Below, one piece after another: positions 1 through 8,367 of a DNA stretch of 47,218 bases. Within the stretch, counting starts at the first letter, position 1. Every line of letters starts with the position of its first letter. The notes beneath the pieces were generated by a model. It worked only from the letters and a program-made list of their open reading frames with translations. It had not been told where the DNA came from and did not search any database. Source of the stretch: Spirochaetota bacterium. GTDB lineage: Bacteria; Spirochaetota; Spirochaetia; Treponematales; UBA12059. A program made the position numbers and the translations under genes. Location of the stretch: contig QKAK01000022.1 of assembly GCA_003247225.1 (NCBI GenBank), forward strand, positions 1-47,218, read 5' to 3'.

Positions 1-74
<74 letters not shown>

Positions 75-151
75 GACAGGCTAAGTAGTACGCCAGAACG
101 CGCCCCGTTGTCAACCTTCCATTCCGCGCAGCTTTCGTATAGCATCGCGTC

Positions 152-760
152 ATGATTACCACCGGGACCCGCCTTTCGGAAGAGCCGCTGCTACTCGCCT
201 CCTCGTCGCCGCGCCGCATAGAGACGCTCCGCGGCTACGGCTTCCCGATCGTCGTATCGCCCGCCGACGTGGACGAGTCGTCGTACGACTCGTTGCCGGT
301 CGGCGAGCGCGTACAGGCGCTCGCCGAGCTCAAGGCCCGCTCGGCGTCCGCCGTCGCTCCGGAGCCGCCGTACTGGGCGCTAGGCGCCGACACGCTCGTC
401 GCCCTCGACGGCGAGGTCTTCGGCAAGCCCGCGGACGAGGCCGAGGCCCGGGCGATGCTGCGCGCCCTGTCCGGCCGGACCCATCGGGTGCTGTCCGGGC
501 TCTGCGCGCTGGACCGGCGGACGGGGCGGGTCGAGAAGGCGCTGTCGGAGACCTCGGTCACCTTCACGGCGATGAGCGGGCGCGAGCTCGACTGGTATAT
601 CGCCTCGGGCGAATGGCGGGGCGTCGCCGGCGCGTATCGCGTCCAGGAGCGCGCCGCGTTCTTCGTCGAGCGCATCGACGGCTCGTTCTCCGGGGTCGTG
701 GGCTTGCCACTCCATGCGTTTTATGCGATTCTATCGCGGATAGGCTACCCGATTCCGTAG
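152..760 (+). CDS. maf: Maf family nucleoside triphosphate pyrophosphatase
   Basis: A 202-residue house-cleaning pyrophosphatase of the Maf/HAM1-related superfamily, expected to hydrolyse non-canonical or modified NTPs in the cytoplasm. Family motifs are visible in order: SSSPRR (17-22), GADT (78-81), GKP (91-93), SGRTH (107-111), AGAY near 160 and GSFSGVVGLPL (177-187). The length is normal for the family. The ATG has no good Shine-Dalgarno; a TATAGC hexamer lies 8 bases before it. It stands alone upstream of rpsB, separated by about 150 bases. Substrate (dTTP/UTP-type or m7GTP-type) cannot be decided from the sequence alone. Confidence 0.93.
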   Translation: MITTGTRLSEEPLLLASSSPRRIETLRGYGFPIVVSPADVDESSYDSLPVGERVQALAELKARSASAVAPEPPYWALGADTLVALDGEVFGKPADEAEARAMLRALSGRTHRVLSGLCALDRRTGRVEKALSETSVTFTAMSGRELDWYIASGEWRGVAGAYRVQERAAFFVERIDGSFSGVVGLPLHAFYAILSRIGYPIP

Positions 761-872
761 GAAAGGGAGCCCGTCTCGTCGATCCGGGCGAACGCGCCGC
801 GGGCCGATGAATCTTCCGTCGATCCACGGCCGCCCCGAGCTGCCGTCCATATCGACGAGAACAAGCGAAGGG

Positions 873-896
873 GGCCGCCGCCGAGGCGCGGTGGCC
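873..896 (+). promoter_or_regulatory. Hairpin just upstream of the rpsB ribosome-binding site
   Basis: A 9-bp stem (873-881 with 888-896, one G-T pair) closes a 6-base loop and ends 3 bases before the rpsB GGAGGA. It is not followed by a T run, so it is not an intrinsic terminator. Its place suggests control of rpsB translation, possibly feedback by S2, as known in general for rpsB-tsf leaders of other bacteria. That role is inference. Confidence 0.4.
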
Positions 897-909
897 AATG
901 GAGGAACAC

Positions 910-1785
910 GTGGCCGTAGTCACCATGAAGAGCCTTTTGGAGTCCGGAGTCCATTTCGGGCACCAGGTCAAGCGCTGGGATCCGCGCATGAAGAAATTCA
1001 TCTTCGCCGAGCGGAACGGCATCCACATCATCGATCTGCAGAAGACGATCCAGTCCATCAAGGAAGCCTACGACGTGGTCCGCAAGACCGTGGCGTCGGG
1101 CAAGCCGGTGCTGTTCGTCGGCACCAAGAAGCAGGCCCAGCAGGCTATCCAGAAGGAAGCCGAGCGCTGCGAGCAGTTCTACGTCAACAACCGCTGGCTG
1201 GGCGGCATGCTCACTAACTTCGCGACCGTACGCAAGTCGATCGAGCGCCTTATCAAGCTCGAGAAGGAAGACTTCTCCAGCTTCACCAAGAAGGAACAGG
1301 CCCAGCTCCAGAAGGAGAAGGCCAAGCTCGAGAAGAACCTCGCCGGCATCAAGGGCATGACCAAGCTCCCGGGCGTCATCTTCGTGATCGATACCCGCAA
1401 GGAAGCCATCGCGGTCGCCGAGGCCCAGCGCCTGGGCATCCCGATCGTCGCCGTCGTCGATACCAACTGCAACCCCGAGGGCATCGACTACCCCATCCCC
1501 GGCAACGACGACGCCATCCGCTCGATCTCCCTGTTCACCCAGATCATCGCGAACGCGGTCGTCGAGGCGGAGAGCGAGACCGGCCTCAAGATCATCGAGA
1601 CGCTGCAGGACGAGGAAAGCGGCGATGAAGAGGCCAAGGCCGCGGTAGAGGACGAAGAGGAAGAGGTCGAGGTCGACCCGGCCACGTATAGCGCCGAGCC
1701 CGCCGCCGAGGCGGCTCCCGAGGCCGCCGTCGAGGCCGCGGCCGAGGAGCCCATCGTCGAGGAAGACAAGTACTACGAGAAATAA
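910..1785 (+). CDS. rpsB: 30S ribosomal protein S2
   Basis: S2 assembles late on the head/platform of the 30S subunit and contacts S1. The body shows the family's opening [36 protein letters not shown] and the [20 protein letters not shown] region. I prefer the GTG at 910 ([10 protein letters not shown], 291 residues) over the in-frame ATG at 898, because GGAGGA at 900-905 is well spaced for 910 and would lie inside the longer form. From about residue 232 the protein runs into a long acidic and alanine-rich tail (Glu/Asp/Ala/Pro) that typical S2 proteins lack. All Ile codons I read are ATC. It is followed 10 bases later by tsf. Confidence 0.97.
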   Translation: MAVVTMKSLLESGVHFGHQVKRWDPRMKKFIFAERNGIHIIDLQKTIQSIKEAYDVVRKTVASGKPVLFVGTKKQAQQAIQKEAERCEQFYVNNRWLGGMLTNFATVRKSIERLIKLEKEDFSSFTKKEQAQLQKEKAKLEKNLAGIKGMTKLPGVIFVIDTRKEAIAVAEAQRLGIPIVAVVDTNCNPEGIDYPIPGNDDAIRSISLFTQIIANAVVEAESETGLKIIETLQDEESGDEEAKAAVEDEEEEVEVDPATYSAEPAAEAAPEAAVEAAAEEPIVEEDKYYEK

Positions 1786-1795
1786 GGAGATTATC

Positions 1796-2650
1796 GTGGA
1801 AATCAAGGCTACCGATATAAAGAACCTGCGCGAGAAGACCGGCGCGGGCATGATGGATTGCAAGAAAGCCCTGGTCGAGGCCGAGGGAGACTTCGCGCTC
1901 GCCGAGAGGAAGCTCAAGGAGTGGGGCCTCGCCGGAGTCGCCAAGCGCGCCGGCCGCGCCACCAACGAGGGCCGCGTCTTCATCGCCGAGTCCGCCGACG
2001 CCATCGCGGTCGTCGAGATCGCCTGCGAGACCGACTTCGTCTGCCGCAACGACGACTTCATCGCCGGCGGCGATCGCATGGCCAAGCTTGCCCTCGAGAA
2101 GGGCTACGGCTCGACCAACGACGAGCTCGAGGCCATCGTCAAGGACATGGCGAGCGTCATCAAGGAGAACATCACGCTCAAGAGCGTCACGCTGGTCAAG
2201 GCCGGCGCCGCCGAGTACGTCCACTCCTACGTCCACGGCGAGGGCAAGCTCGCCGTCGTCGTGAAGATGAAGTCCGACAAGGCCGAGGCGTTCAAGAACG
2301 CCGAGGTGACCGGCTTCGTCCACGACCTGGCCCTGCACGTGGCCGCCTTCAGGCCGATGTTCGTCGACCAGAGCCGCATCGGCGCCGACTGGATCAAGGA
2401 GCAGCAGGAGATCTTCCAGAAGCAGGTCGAGGGCGACGAGAAGATGGCCGGCAAGCCCGCCAAGGTCATCGAGGGCATCCTCGCCGGCAAGCTCAAGAAG
2501 CTGATGAGCGAGATCTGCCTGGTCGACCAGGGCTTCGTCAAGGACGAGAAGCAGACCGTGGCCGCAGTGATGGCCTCGGTCGCCAAGGCCGCCGGCGCTC
2601 AGCTGTCGGTCGTCGACTACGCCTACGTCAAGGTCGGGGACAACCAGTAA
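1796..2650 (+). CDS. tsf: Elongation factor Ts
   Basis: The guanine-nucleotide exchange factor for EF-Tu, 284 residues, full length. The N-terminal UBA-like domain has the signature KNLREKTGAGMMDCKKAL (about 9-26), followed by the TDFVCRNDDF region (about 79-88) that contacts EF-Tu, and two core subdomains. The start is GTG, preceded by AAGGAG. It is co-transcribed with rpsB, the usual arrangement. A strong GC-rich hairpin follows the stop codon. Confidence 0.97.
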   Translation: MEIKATDIKNLREKTGAGMMDCKKALVEAEGDFALAERKLKEWGLAGVAKRAGRATNEGRVFIAESADAIAVVEIACETDFVCRNDDFIAGGDRMAKLALEKGYGSTNDELEAIVKDMASVIKENITLKSVTLVKAGAAEYVHSYVHGEGKLAVVVKMKSDKAEAFKNAEVTGFVHDLALHVAAFRPMFVDQSRIGADWIKEQQEIFQKQVEGDEKMAGKPAKVIEGILAGKLKKLMSEICLVDQGFVKDEKQTVAAVMASVAKAAGAQLSVVDYAYVKVGDNQ

Positions 2651-2658
2651 GACCCATG

Positions 2659-2686
2659 GCCGCCCCCGCCTAGCGCCGGGGGCGGC
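2659..2686 (+). other. Perfect 10-bp inverted repeat after tsf
   Basis: GCCGCCCCCG (2659-2668) and CGGGGGCGGC (2677-2686) form a perfect stem around an 8-base loop, 8 bases after the tsf stop codon. Only two T residues follow. It may be a weak or Rho-assisted attenuator, or a 3'-end stabiliser separating rpsB-tsf from frr. It does not meet the pattern of a strong intrinsic terminator. Confidence 0.5.
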
Positions 2687-2731
2687 TTCGTCATGAGCGG
2701 ATCCGGCGACGGATCCTCGAAAGGGAGCGCA

Positions 2732-3274
2732 ATGGAAGACATCAAGAACGCGTGCGAAGAGCGCATGAAGAAAACCGTAGCCTCGCTCAAGGACGATTTC
2801 GCGGCTATCCGCACCGGCCGCGCCTCGCCGTCCATACTCGACAAGCTCCGCGTCGACTACTACGGCCAGAAGTCGCCGATATCGCAGGTCGCGACCGTAT
2901 CCGTGCCGGAGGCGAGGCTCATCGTCATCCAGCCCTGGGACCGCGCCCTGATAAGCGAGATCGAGAAGGCCATCCAGAAGTCGGAGCTCGGGCTGAACCC
3001 GTCGAACGACGGTAAGGTCATCCGCATAGCCATACCGCCGCTCACCGAGCAGCGCCGCAAGGAGCTCGTCAAGGGCGCCAAGGCCAGCGCGGAGACCTCG
3101 AGGGTCGGCGTGCGCAATATCAGGCGCGACGGCCTCGAGGATATCAAGAAGGCCGGATCGCCCGAGGACGAGGTCAAGAAGGCCGAGGACGAGCTCCAGA
3201 AGCTGACCGACTCCTACATCGCCCAGATCAACAAGGTCCTCGAGGAAAAAGAGAAGGAAATCCTGGAAGTCTGA
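2732..3274 (+). CDS. frr: Ribosome recycling factor
   Basis: RRF splits post-termination ribosomes together with EF-G. The 180-residue product has the family features AIRTGRASPSILD near the start, the VPEARLIVIQPWD strand, NPSNDGKVIRI and PPLTEQRRKELVK, and a C-terminal helix ending in EEKEKEILEV. An in-frame ATG at 2693 would add 13 Gly/Ser-rich residues. I choose 2732 because AAGGGAG (2721-2727) precedes it and the protein then has the usual RRF start (MEDIKNACEERM). It continues the rpsB-tsf cluster. Confidence 0.96.
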   Translation: MEDIKNACEERMKKTVASLKDDFAAIRTGRASPSILDKLRVDYYGQKSPISQVATVSVPEARLIVIQPWDRALISEIEKAIQKSELGLNPSNDGKVIRIAIPPLTEQRRKELVKGAKASAETSRVGVRNIRRDGLEDIKKAGSPEDEVKKAEDELQKLTDSYIAQINKVLEEKEKEILEV

Positions 3275-3276
3275 GC

Positions 3277-3975
3277 ATGCAGCCTACCATAGCCCGATCA
3301 ATCCCGGCGCACGTCGCCGTTTTCATGGACGGCAACGGGCGCTGGGCCAAGGCTCGCGGCCTGCCGCGGACCGACGGCCACCGCGAGGGGCTCAAGGCGG
3401 CCAAGCGCGTCGTGAAGGCCGCGAAGGAAGCCGGCGTCCGCTACCTGACGCTGTATACCTTCAGCACCGAGAACTGGAAACGGGCTCAGGAAGAGGTCAG
3501 GTTCCTCATGGGCCTCGTCAGCACCTACCTATGCGCCGAGCTCGACTTCTACCGCGAGAACGGCGTTCGCGTCGTGCACTCGGGCGACGACGAGGGCCTG
3601 CCGGCCGACGTCCGCGAGGCGCTCGAGCGCGTGTCCATAGACACCGCCGGCTTCGGCGGCATCGTCGTCAACCTGGCCATCAACTACGGCGGCCGCGACG
3701 AGATCCTCAGGGCCGTGGGGAAGCTGCCGGGCGGGGCGCGCAGGTATACCGAGGACGAGTTCCGCGCCTGCCTCGACCTGCCCGATTTCCCCGACCCCGA
3801 CCTGATCATCCGAGCCGGCGGCGAGCTGCGCCTCTCGAATTTCCTCCTATGGCAGGCGGCCTACTCGGAGCTGTATTTCTCAGACGTGCTATGGCCGGAC
3901 TGGGACGCTTCGCATCTCGAGGCCGCGCTCGCCGAGTACGCCCGCAGGGAGCGAAGGTACGGTGACGCCCGATGA
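3277..3975 (+). CDS. uppS: Isoprenyl transferase (undecaprenyl diphosphate synthase)
   Basis: A cis-prenyltransferase that condenses isopentenyl diphosphate onto farnesyl diphosphate to build the C55 lipid carrier for cell-wall synthesis; 232 residues. The catalytic region MDGNGRWAKARGLPR holds the expected Asp18. The NLAINYGGRDEI block and the RxGGExRLSNFLLWQ substrate-binding block are present; the latter reads IRAGGELRLSNF, with Ala where Thr is common. The start lies 3 bases after the frr stop codon. The last codons overlap cdsA (ATGA). Confidence 0.95.
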   Translation: MQPTIARSIPAHVAVFMDGNGRWAKARGLPRTDGHREGLKAAKRVVKAAKEAGVRYLTLYTFSTENWKRAQEEVRFLMGLVSTYLCAELDFYRENGVRVVHSGDDEGLPADVREALERVSIDTAGFGGIVVNLAINYGGRDEILRAVGKLPGGARRYTEDEFRACLDLPDFPDPDLIIRAGGELRLSNFLLWQAAYSELYFSDVLWPDWDASHLEAALAEYARRERRYGDAR

Positions 3976-4844
3976 GTAATTTCGTTACCCGCATACTATT
4001 CGTCGGCGCGGCGGTGCCGGCGCTGTTCGCTCTGGCCGTCTACGTACCGTTCATGGATCACCTGCCGCTCGCCGCGCTCGCGCTGGCCTTCGCCGCCGGC
4101 TCGGGCGTCGAGCTCAGGCGCATGATGGAGCCGTCGGCCGGCGCGCCGAGGTCGGTCGCGGCGGCGCTGCTCGCCGTACTGCCCGGAGCGGCCGTATACG
4201 CCGTCAGGCTGGCCCGCCCCGAGGCCGGGCTGGCCGCCTCCTGGCTCGCGCCGGTCGCCGTCGTCGCGATCGGCGCGTTCCTGGTCTCGGCCCTGCCGGT
4301 CGCCCTGCCGCGTAAGGCCGATAGCGTGCGCGCCTCGGTATCCGTCGCCGCGTCGAACGCGTTCTACCTGCTATATCCCGGCGCTCTCGCCTCGGCCATC
4401 GTCGTCATCCTCGGCTCGACCGCGGAGTCGGGCCTCCTCCTGATATGGTTCGCTACCGTCGTCTTCGGGAACGACAGCCTGGCCTGGCTGGCCGGCGTGA
4501 CGCTCGGCCGCAGGCGCGGCATCTTTACCGTATCGCCGAACAAGAGCCTCGAGGGGCTCGTAGCCGGGATGGCCGGCAGCGTAGGCTTCTCGTTCCTCGG
4601 CCCGGTCCTGATGCCCGGCGTCGTTCCGTGGTCCTGGCCCATGCTGATCGGCCTCGGCCTCGGCTGCGGCGTCGCGGTCGTCGTCGGGGACCTGTTCGAG
4701 TCGTCGATCAAGCGGAGCGCCGGCGTCAAGGACTCGGGTTCCATAGTCCCCGGAAGGGGCGGCATACTCGATTCGTTCGACAGCCTGCTCTTCGCCGCGC
4801 CCGTCTTCTTAGGCGTATTGGCCGCGGCCGGCGTCGCGCTGTGA
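3972..4844 (+). CDS. cdsA: Phosphatidate cytidylyltransferase (CDP-diacylglycerol synthase)
   Basis: An integral membrane enzyme making CDP-diacylglycerol from phosphatidic acid and CTP for phospholipid synthesis; 290 residues. The hydrophobic segments are interrupted by the family signature near the C-terminus (about 244-271): S-S-I-K-R, GVKDSG, PGRGG and the D-x-x-D-S acidic pair that binds metal. The ATG overlaps the uppS stop codon by 4 bases, indicating translational coupling. Confidence 0.94.
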   Translation: MSNFVTRILFVGAAVPALFALAVYVPFMDHLPLAALALAFAAGSGVELRRMMEPSAGAPRSVAAALLAVLPGAAVYAVRLARPEAGLAASWLAPVAVVAIGAFLVSALPVALPRKADSVRASVSVAASNAFYLLYPGALASAIVVILGSTAESGLLLIWFATVVFGNDSLAWLAGVTLGRRRGIFTVSPNKSLEGLVAGMAGSVGFSFLGPVLMPGVVPWSWPMLIGLGLGCGVAVVVGDLFESSIKRSAGVKDSGSIVPGRGGILDSFDSLLFAAPVFLGVLAAAGVAL

Positions 4845-4872
4845 CGCGCCCGATAGGACGAACGTAACCGCG

Positions 4873-6000
4873 ATGCGACGCGTCATCATCGTAGGCGCGA
4901 CCGGCTCGATCGGGCGTCAGGCGATCGACGTTATCGCGAGGCACCCCGATCGCTTCTCGATAGCCGGGCTGTCCGCCCACTCCGACGAGGGAGGGCTACT
5001 CGCCGCCGCGTCCCGTTTCGGCGGCGCCGCGCTGTGCCTGAGCTCGAGGGCGCCCGAATCCGAAGCCGTAGCCTTCCACGGGCCGGACGGCCTCCGCGCG
5101 CTCGTGCGCGATACCGACGCGGATACGGTGCTGAACGCCGCCGCCGGCGCCGCGGGGCTGTCTGTATCGTTCGACGCGCTCGCCTCCGGTAAGGATCTCG
5201 CGCTCGCCAACAAGGAGACTATCGTCATGGCCGGCCGCCTCGCGTTCGAGGCCGCCGGCGAGGCCGGGCGCCGTATCCTGCCGGTCGACTCCGAGCACTC
5301 GGCCATCTTCAATATGATCGAGCGCTTCGGACGCGAAGCCGTGCGCGGCGTGGTCATCACGGCGTCGGGCGGGGCCTTCCGCGACGAGCCGCTCGAGTCG
5401 CTGCCCGGTAAGACGCCCTCCGACGCGCTCTCCCACCCCACCTGGGACATGGGCGCCAAGATCACGGTCGACTCGGCGTCGATGGCCAACAAGGGGCTCG
5501 AGGTGATCGAGGCTGCCAGGCTGTTCGGCCTGTCGGGCTCCGAGATCGACGTGGTGCTGCACCCCGAGAGCCGCGTCCACTCGTTCATAAGGACCAGGGA
5601 CGGCTCCCTGTACGCCCAGATGTCCAGGCCGGATATGCGGATACCGATCCTGAACGCGCTCGCCTGGCCAGAGTCGATCGACGAGTCCGTCGCCGACATG
5701 GATCCGTGCGACGTGCCGCTGCGATTCTCGCGTCCCGACCCGGCACGTTATCCGCTGCTCGGTACCGCGTACGAGGCGCTCGCCTCCGGCGAGGGCGCTA
5801 CGGACGCCTACAACGCCGCGAACGAGGCGGCGGTCGCCGCGTTCATGGAAGGGGCGATACGCTTTACCGATATCGCCGTCGTCGTCTCGCGTACCCTCGA
5901 GCGCGCGTATCCCCGTACGCTCGACGGTCTCGAGGCGGTCCTGGAGGTAGACGGCGACGCCAGGCGCGTCGCCGCCTCGATAGTCAAGGAGATCGCATGA
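4873..6000 (+). CDS. dxr: 1-deoxy-D-xylulose 5-phosphate reductoisomerase
   Basis: The NADPH-dependent second step of the MEP isoprenoid pathway, converting DXP to MEP; 375 residues. The NADPH-binding GATGSIG lies at residues 8-14. ALANKETIVMAG, PVDSEHSAIF (metal and substrate residues) and the TASGGAFRD flexible-loop region follow, then DMGAKITVDSASMANKGLE. Linkage to uppS and rseP in one operon groups precursor supply with its use in envelope synthesis. The stop codon overlaps the rseP start (ATGA). Confidence 0.96.
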   Translation: MRRVIIVGATGSIGRQAIDVIARHPDRFSIAGLSAHSDEGGLLAAASRFGGAALCLSSRAPESEAVAFHGPDGLRALVRDTDADTVLNAAAGAAGLSVSFDALASGKDLALANKETIVMAGRLAFEAAGEAGRRILPVDSEHSAIFNMIERFGREAVRGVVITASGGAFRDEPLESLPGKTPSDALSHPTWDMGAKITVDSASMANKGLEVIEAARLFGLSGSEIDVVLHPESRVHSFIRTRDGSLYAQMSRPDMRIPILNALAWPESIDESVADMDPCDVPLRFSRPDPARYPLLGTAYEALASGEGATDAYNAANEAAVAAFMEGAIRFTDIAVVVSRTLERAYPRTLDGLEAVLEVDGDARRVAASIVKEIA

Positions 6001-7355
6001 CCATCGCCACCATCGCGCTCGGCCTCGTCGGGCTCGGCTTCGTCGTATTCTTCCATGAGCTCGGGCACTTCGCCATGGCCAGGCTCGTAGGCGTCGACGT
6101 CGAGGAATTCTCCATCGGATGGGGGCCTCGCCTCGTCTCGAAGCGCTTCGGCAAGACGAGCTACCGCCTATCGGTCTTGCCGATAGGCGGGTATTGCAGG
6201 ATGAAGGGCGAGGACTCGTTCAAGAAGGCCGTCGACGAGGGCTTGGACGAATTCCCCCGCGAACCCGGCAGCTACTTCGGCGCGGCCCCGCTCAAGCGCA
6301 TACTCATAGCGCTCGGCGGGCCTATGGCCAACGTCATCCTCGCTTTCGTCATCTACGCCGCCGTGGCCGGGGCGGGCTACGAGACGCGCAGCTGGGAGAA
6401 CCGTATCGTGCTCGCCGGGGATATAGACGGCCGGTCGTACCCGGCGGACCGGGCAGGGCTGGCGAGCGGCGACAGGATAGTCGCGATAGGCGGCGAGCCC
6501 GTATCGTCGTTCTCCGACATACAGGAGGCGATAGCGCTTTCGGCGAGGAAGCCGATGCCGCTGACGGTCGATCGCGGCGGAAGGCCGCTGAGCCTGGTCG
6601 TCGAGCCGGAGCTAGACGCGGGCTCGGGCGCCGGCCGGGTCGGCGTCTATCCGTGGATAGAGCCCGTGGTCGAGACGGTATCGCCGGACGGCGCCGCCGC
6701 GCTGGCCGGCCTCCGGCCCGGCGACAGGATACTCTCCGTTAACGGCGAGGCGGTCACGCACGCGGTGGCGATATCCGCGCGCCTCGAGGCCGAGCGCCCC
6801 GCCAAGGTACGGGTCGAGTACGATCGAGGCGGAGCCGTCGCCGAGACGACCGTGGTGCCGGCGTACTCGGAGGATCGCGGCGCCGACCTGGGCGTCGGTT
6901 GGAAGTCGACCGTCACCGAGGTCAAGGCGGAAAGCCTCGGGCAGGCCGTAGCGATGGGCGCCGACGAGACGGCGTCTACCGTAGGCGCTACCTATCGAGG
7001 CATAGCGTCGCTGTTCATGGGCGTCAACCTGCTCCAGGCCGTCTCGGGCCCGGCGCGCATCACCTGGATGGTCGGTACGGTAGCCAAGAGCGGGCTGACC
7101 GACGGGGCCGCGGGCGGCTTCTCGACGGTGTTCAGCTTCCTGGCTATATTATCGATCGGGCTGTTCGCGATGAACCTGCTTCCGATACCGCTGCTCGACG
7201 GCGGCTCGATAGTCCTGTTCATCGTCGAGCTCGTCAGGCGCAAGGCGCCCAAGGTCAAGACGGTGATCAGGTACCAGACGATAGGGCTCGTCGCCGTCGC
7301 CGCCCTCTTCCTGCTCTCGACGATAGGCGACGTCCTGTTCTTCTCCGGACGATAG
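5997..7355 (+). CDS. rseP: Site-2 zinc metalloprotease RseP
   Basis: An intramembrane protease that cleaves transmembrane anti-sigma factors or signal-peptide remnants; 452 residues from the ATG overlapping the dxr stop codon. HELGH (20-24) in the first membrane segment provides two zinc ligands and the catalytic Glu. The third ligand lies in NLLPIPLLDGG (393-403). Two PDZ-like domains occupy about residues 125-300. A longer in-frame reading that begins inside dxr is rejected because it destroys the N-terminal membrane segment. It closes the operon that starts at rpsB. No anti-sigma substrate is encoded nearby. Confidence 0.94.
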   Translation: MTIATIALGLVGLGFVVFFHELGHFAMARLVGVDVEEFSIGWGPRLVSKRFGKTSYRLSVLPIGGYCRMKGEDSFKKAVDEGLDEFPREPGSYFGAAPLKRILIALGGPMANVILAFVIYAAVAGAGYETRSWENRIVLAGDIDGRSYPADRAGLASGDRIVAIGGEPVSSFSDIQEAIALSARKPMPLTVDRGGRPLSLVVEPELDAGSGAGRVGVYPWIEPVVETVSPDGAAALAGLRPGDRILSVNGEAVTHAVAISARLEAERPAKVRVEYDRGGAVAETTVVPAYSEDRGADLGVGWKSTVTEVKAESLGQAVAMGADETASTVGATYRGIASLFMGVNLLQAVSGPARITWMVGTVAKSGLTDGAAGGFSTVFSFLAILSIGLFAMNLLPIPLLDGGSIVLFIVELVRRKAPKVKTVIRYQTIGLVAVAALFLLSTIGDVLFFSGR

Positions 7356-7362
7356 CGATACT

Positions 7363-7375
7363 CTGTAAAATACAG
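7363..7375. repeat. Short inverted repeat over a -10-like site before the CpXC gene
   Basis: CTGTA-AAA-TACAG is a perfect 5-bp inverted repeat spaced by 3 bases. It contains TAAAAT (7366-7371), a possible -10 element for the gene at 7392. No convincing -35 precedes it. It could be an operator or coincidence. Confidence 0.3.
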
Positions 7376-7391
7376 TAACGGAGGGCTTGCC

Positions 7392-8015
7392 ATGAAGAAG
7401 ATAATCTGCCGCTGCGACGCCGAGGTCGAGGTGGACGCGCCCGACCTGCTCGACGTCGACGCGGATCCGGCGCTGCTGGAGCGATTGGCCGGCGGCGACT
7501 CGCCGTCGGCGACCTGCCCGCGCTGCGGAGCGGTGGTCAGGGCCGAGCTGCCTTTGAGGCTGCGTTCGGCCTCGCGCGGCGTCGATATCGTCGTGCTGCC
7601 CGAGATGGAGCGTCTCGCGGCCTACCGGGGCAAGGCGGATCCTTCCGGCTCGGCCGAGATACTGCTCGGCTATCAGGAGCTGTTCGAGCGAGCCAGGATG
7701 CTTCGGGACGGCCTCGACCCCAGGTGCGTCGAGGCGCTCAAGTACGCGCTGCAGGGCAAGGCCGAGGAGACCGAGCCGGCCGCCGATATCAGCGTGTTCT
7801 ATAACGGGTCGTCAGGCGGGTCGCTCGAGTTCCATATACTGGGGCTGAAGTCCGGCCAGGCCGGCGTCGTCAGGCTGCAGAGGGCCTCGTACGACCGCGT
7901 CGCCGGCGACCTGCCCGCGACGATGGCCAAGGAACCGTTCAAGGGTATCTTCGCCGGCCGCTACCGCTCGATCAAGAAGCTCGGCTTCCTGTCGTCGGCG
8001 AACGGCGCGGACTAG
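7392..8015 (+). CDS. CpXC-domain-like protein of unknown function
   Basis: A 207-residue soluble protein whose N-terminus carries two cysteine pairs, C6/C8 (Cys-x-Cys) and C42/C45 (CPRC). This pattern resembles the zinc-binding CpXC domain (CxC ... CPxC). Residues about 75-130 are alpha-helical with acidic and hydrophobic patterning. The rest gives no recognised motif and there is no signal peptide or membrane segment. GGAGGG precedes the ATG. It lies 36 bases after rseP on the same strand, and may be in the same transcript or use its own promoter. Function unknown. Confidence 0.8.
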   Translation: MKKIICRCDAEVEVDAPDLLDVDADPALLERLAGGDSPSATCPRCGAVVRAELPLRLRSASRGVDIVVLPEMERLAAYRGKADPSGSAEILLGYQELFERARMLRDGLDPRCVEALKYALQGKAEETEPAADISVFYNGSSGGSLEFHILGLKSGQAGVVRLQRASYDRVAGDLPATMAKEPFKGIFAGRYRSIKKLGFLSSANGAD

Positions 8016-8047
8016 CGCGCGGGGCGGACCGAGGCGCGCCCTTCCCG

Positions 8048-8344
8048 CTAGCCGTGGGAGGGGTTGCGCCTGACCTTCTGCACGGCCGCCGCCACGGCGA
8101 TGCGCACCTGGTCGGCGTACTCGCCGGATTCCTCCGCGTGGGCGTACATGGTGCCGAGCAGCGACGCGTGGTAGCGGGGCTCGAGCGAGTTGAGCGCGAG
8201 CGTGGCCATATCGACGACGCAGTCCTGGCAGACGCAGATCCCCTCGCCGTCGGCGGTCTCGAGCGCGCGGCCGAGCTCGTCGAGCACCATGCGCTCGGCG
8301 TCGTTGACGAGGAAGCTCAGGTCGTAGCTTTTCGCGATATCCAT
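8048..8344 (-). CDS. ComFB-like protein
   Basis: A 98-residue protein matching the ComFB (late competence) family. An N-terminal helix with Asn and Glu is followed by C37-x-C39-x-x-C42 (ICVCQDC), then DMATLALNSLEPRY, the family's hallmark, and a C-terminal helix. A GGAGGG Shine-Dalgarno precedes the ATG. It is the last gene of the rpsF-to-dnaB string, 23 bases after dnaB. ComFB-domain proteins have recently been linked to cyclic di-nucleotide binding in other bacteria. Whether this one does so, or has anything to do with DNA uptake, is not shown by the sequence. Confidence 0.8.
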   Translation of the reverse strand: MDIAKSYDLSFLVNDAERMVLDELGRALETADGEGICVCQDCVVDMATLALNSLEPRYHASLLGTMYAHAEESGEYADQVRIAVAAAVQKVRRNPSHG

Positions 8345-8367
8345 GCGGAACCCTCCGTAGGCCGAGT

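Noticed and set aside
131-143. TATAGC before maf as another leaderless -10
   Set aside because: The final T is missing, spacing to the ATG is 8 bases, and the only -35-like TTGTCA is about 24 bases away, so it was not counted in the leaderless set.
8016-8047. Inverted GCGCGC arms between the convergent CpXC and comFB genes as a bidirectional terminator
   Set aside because: The arms are short and imperfectly aligned, with no T run; simple GC-rich repetition is as likely.
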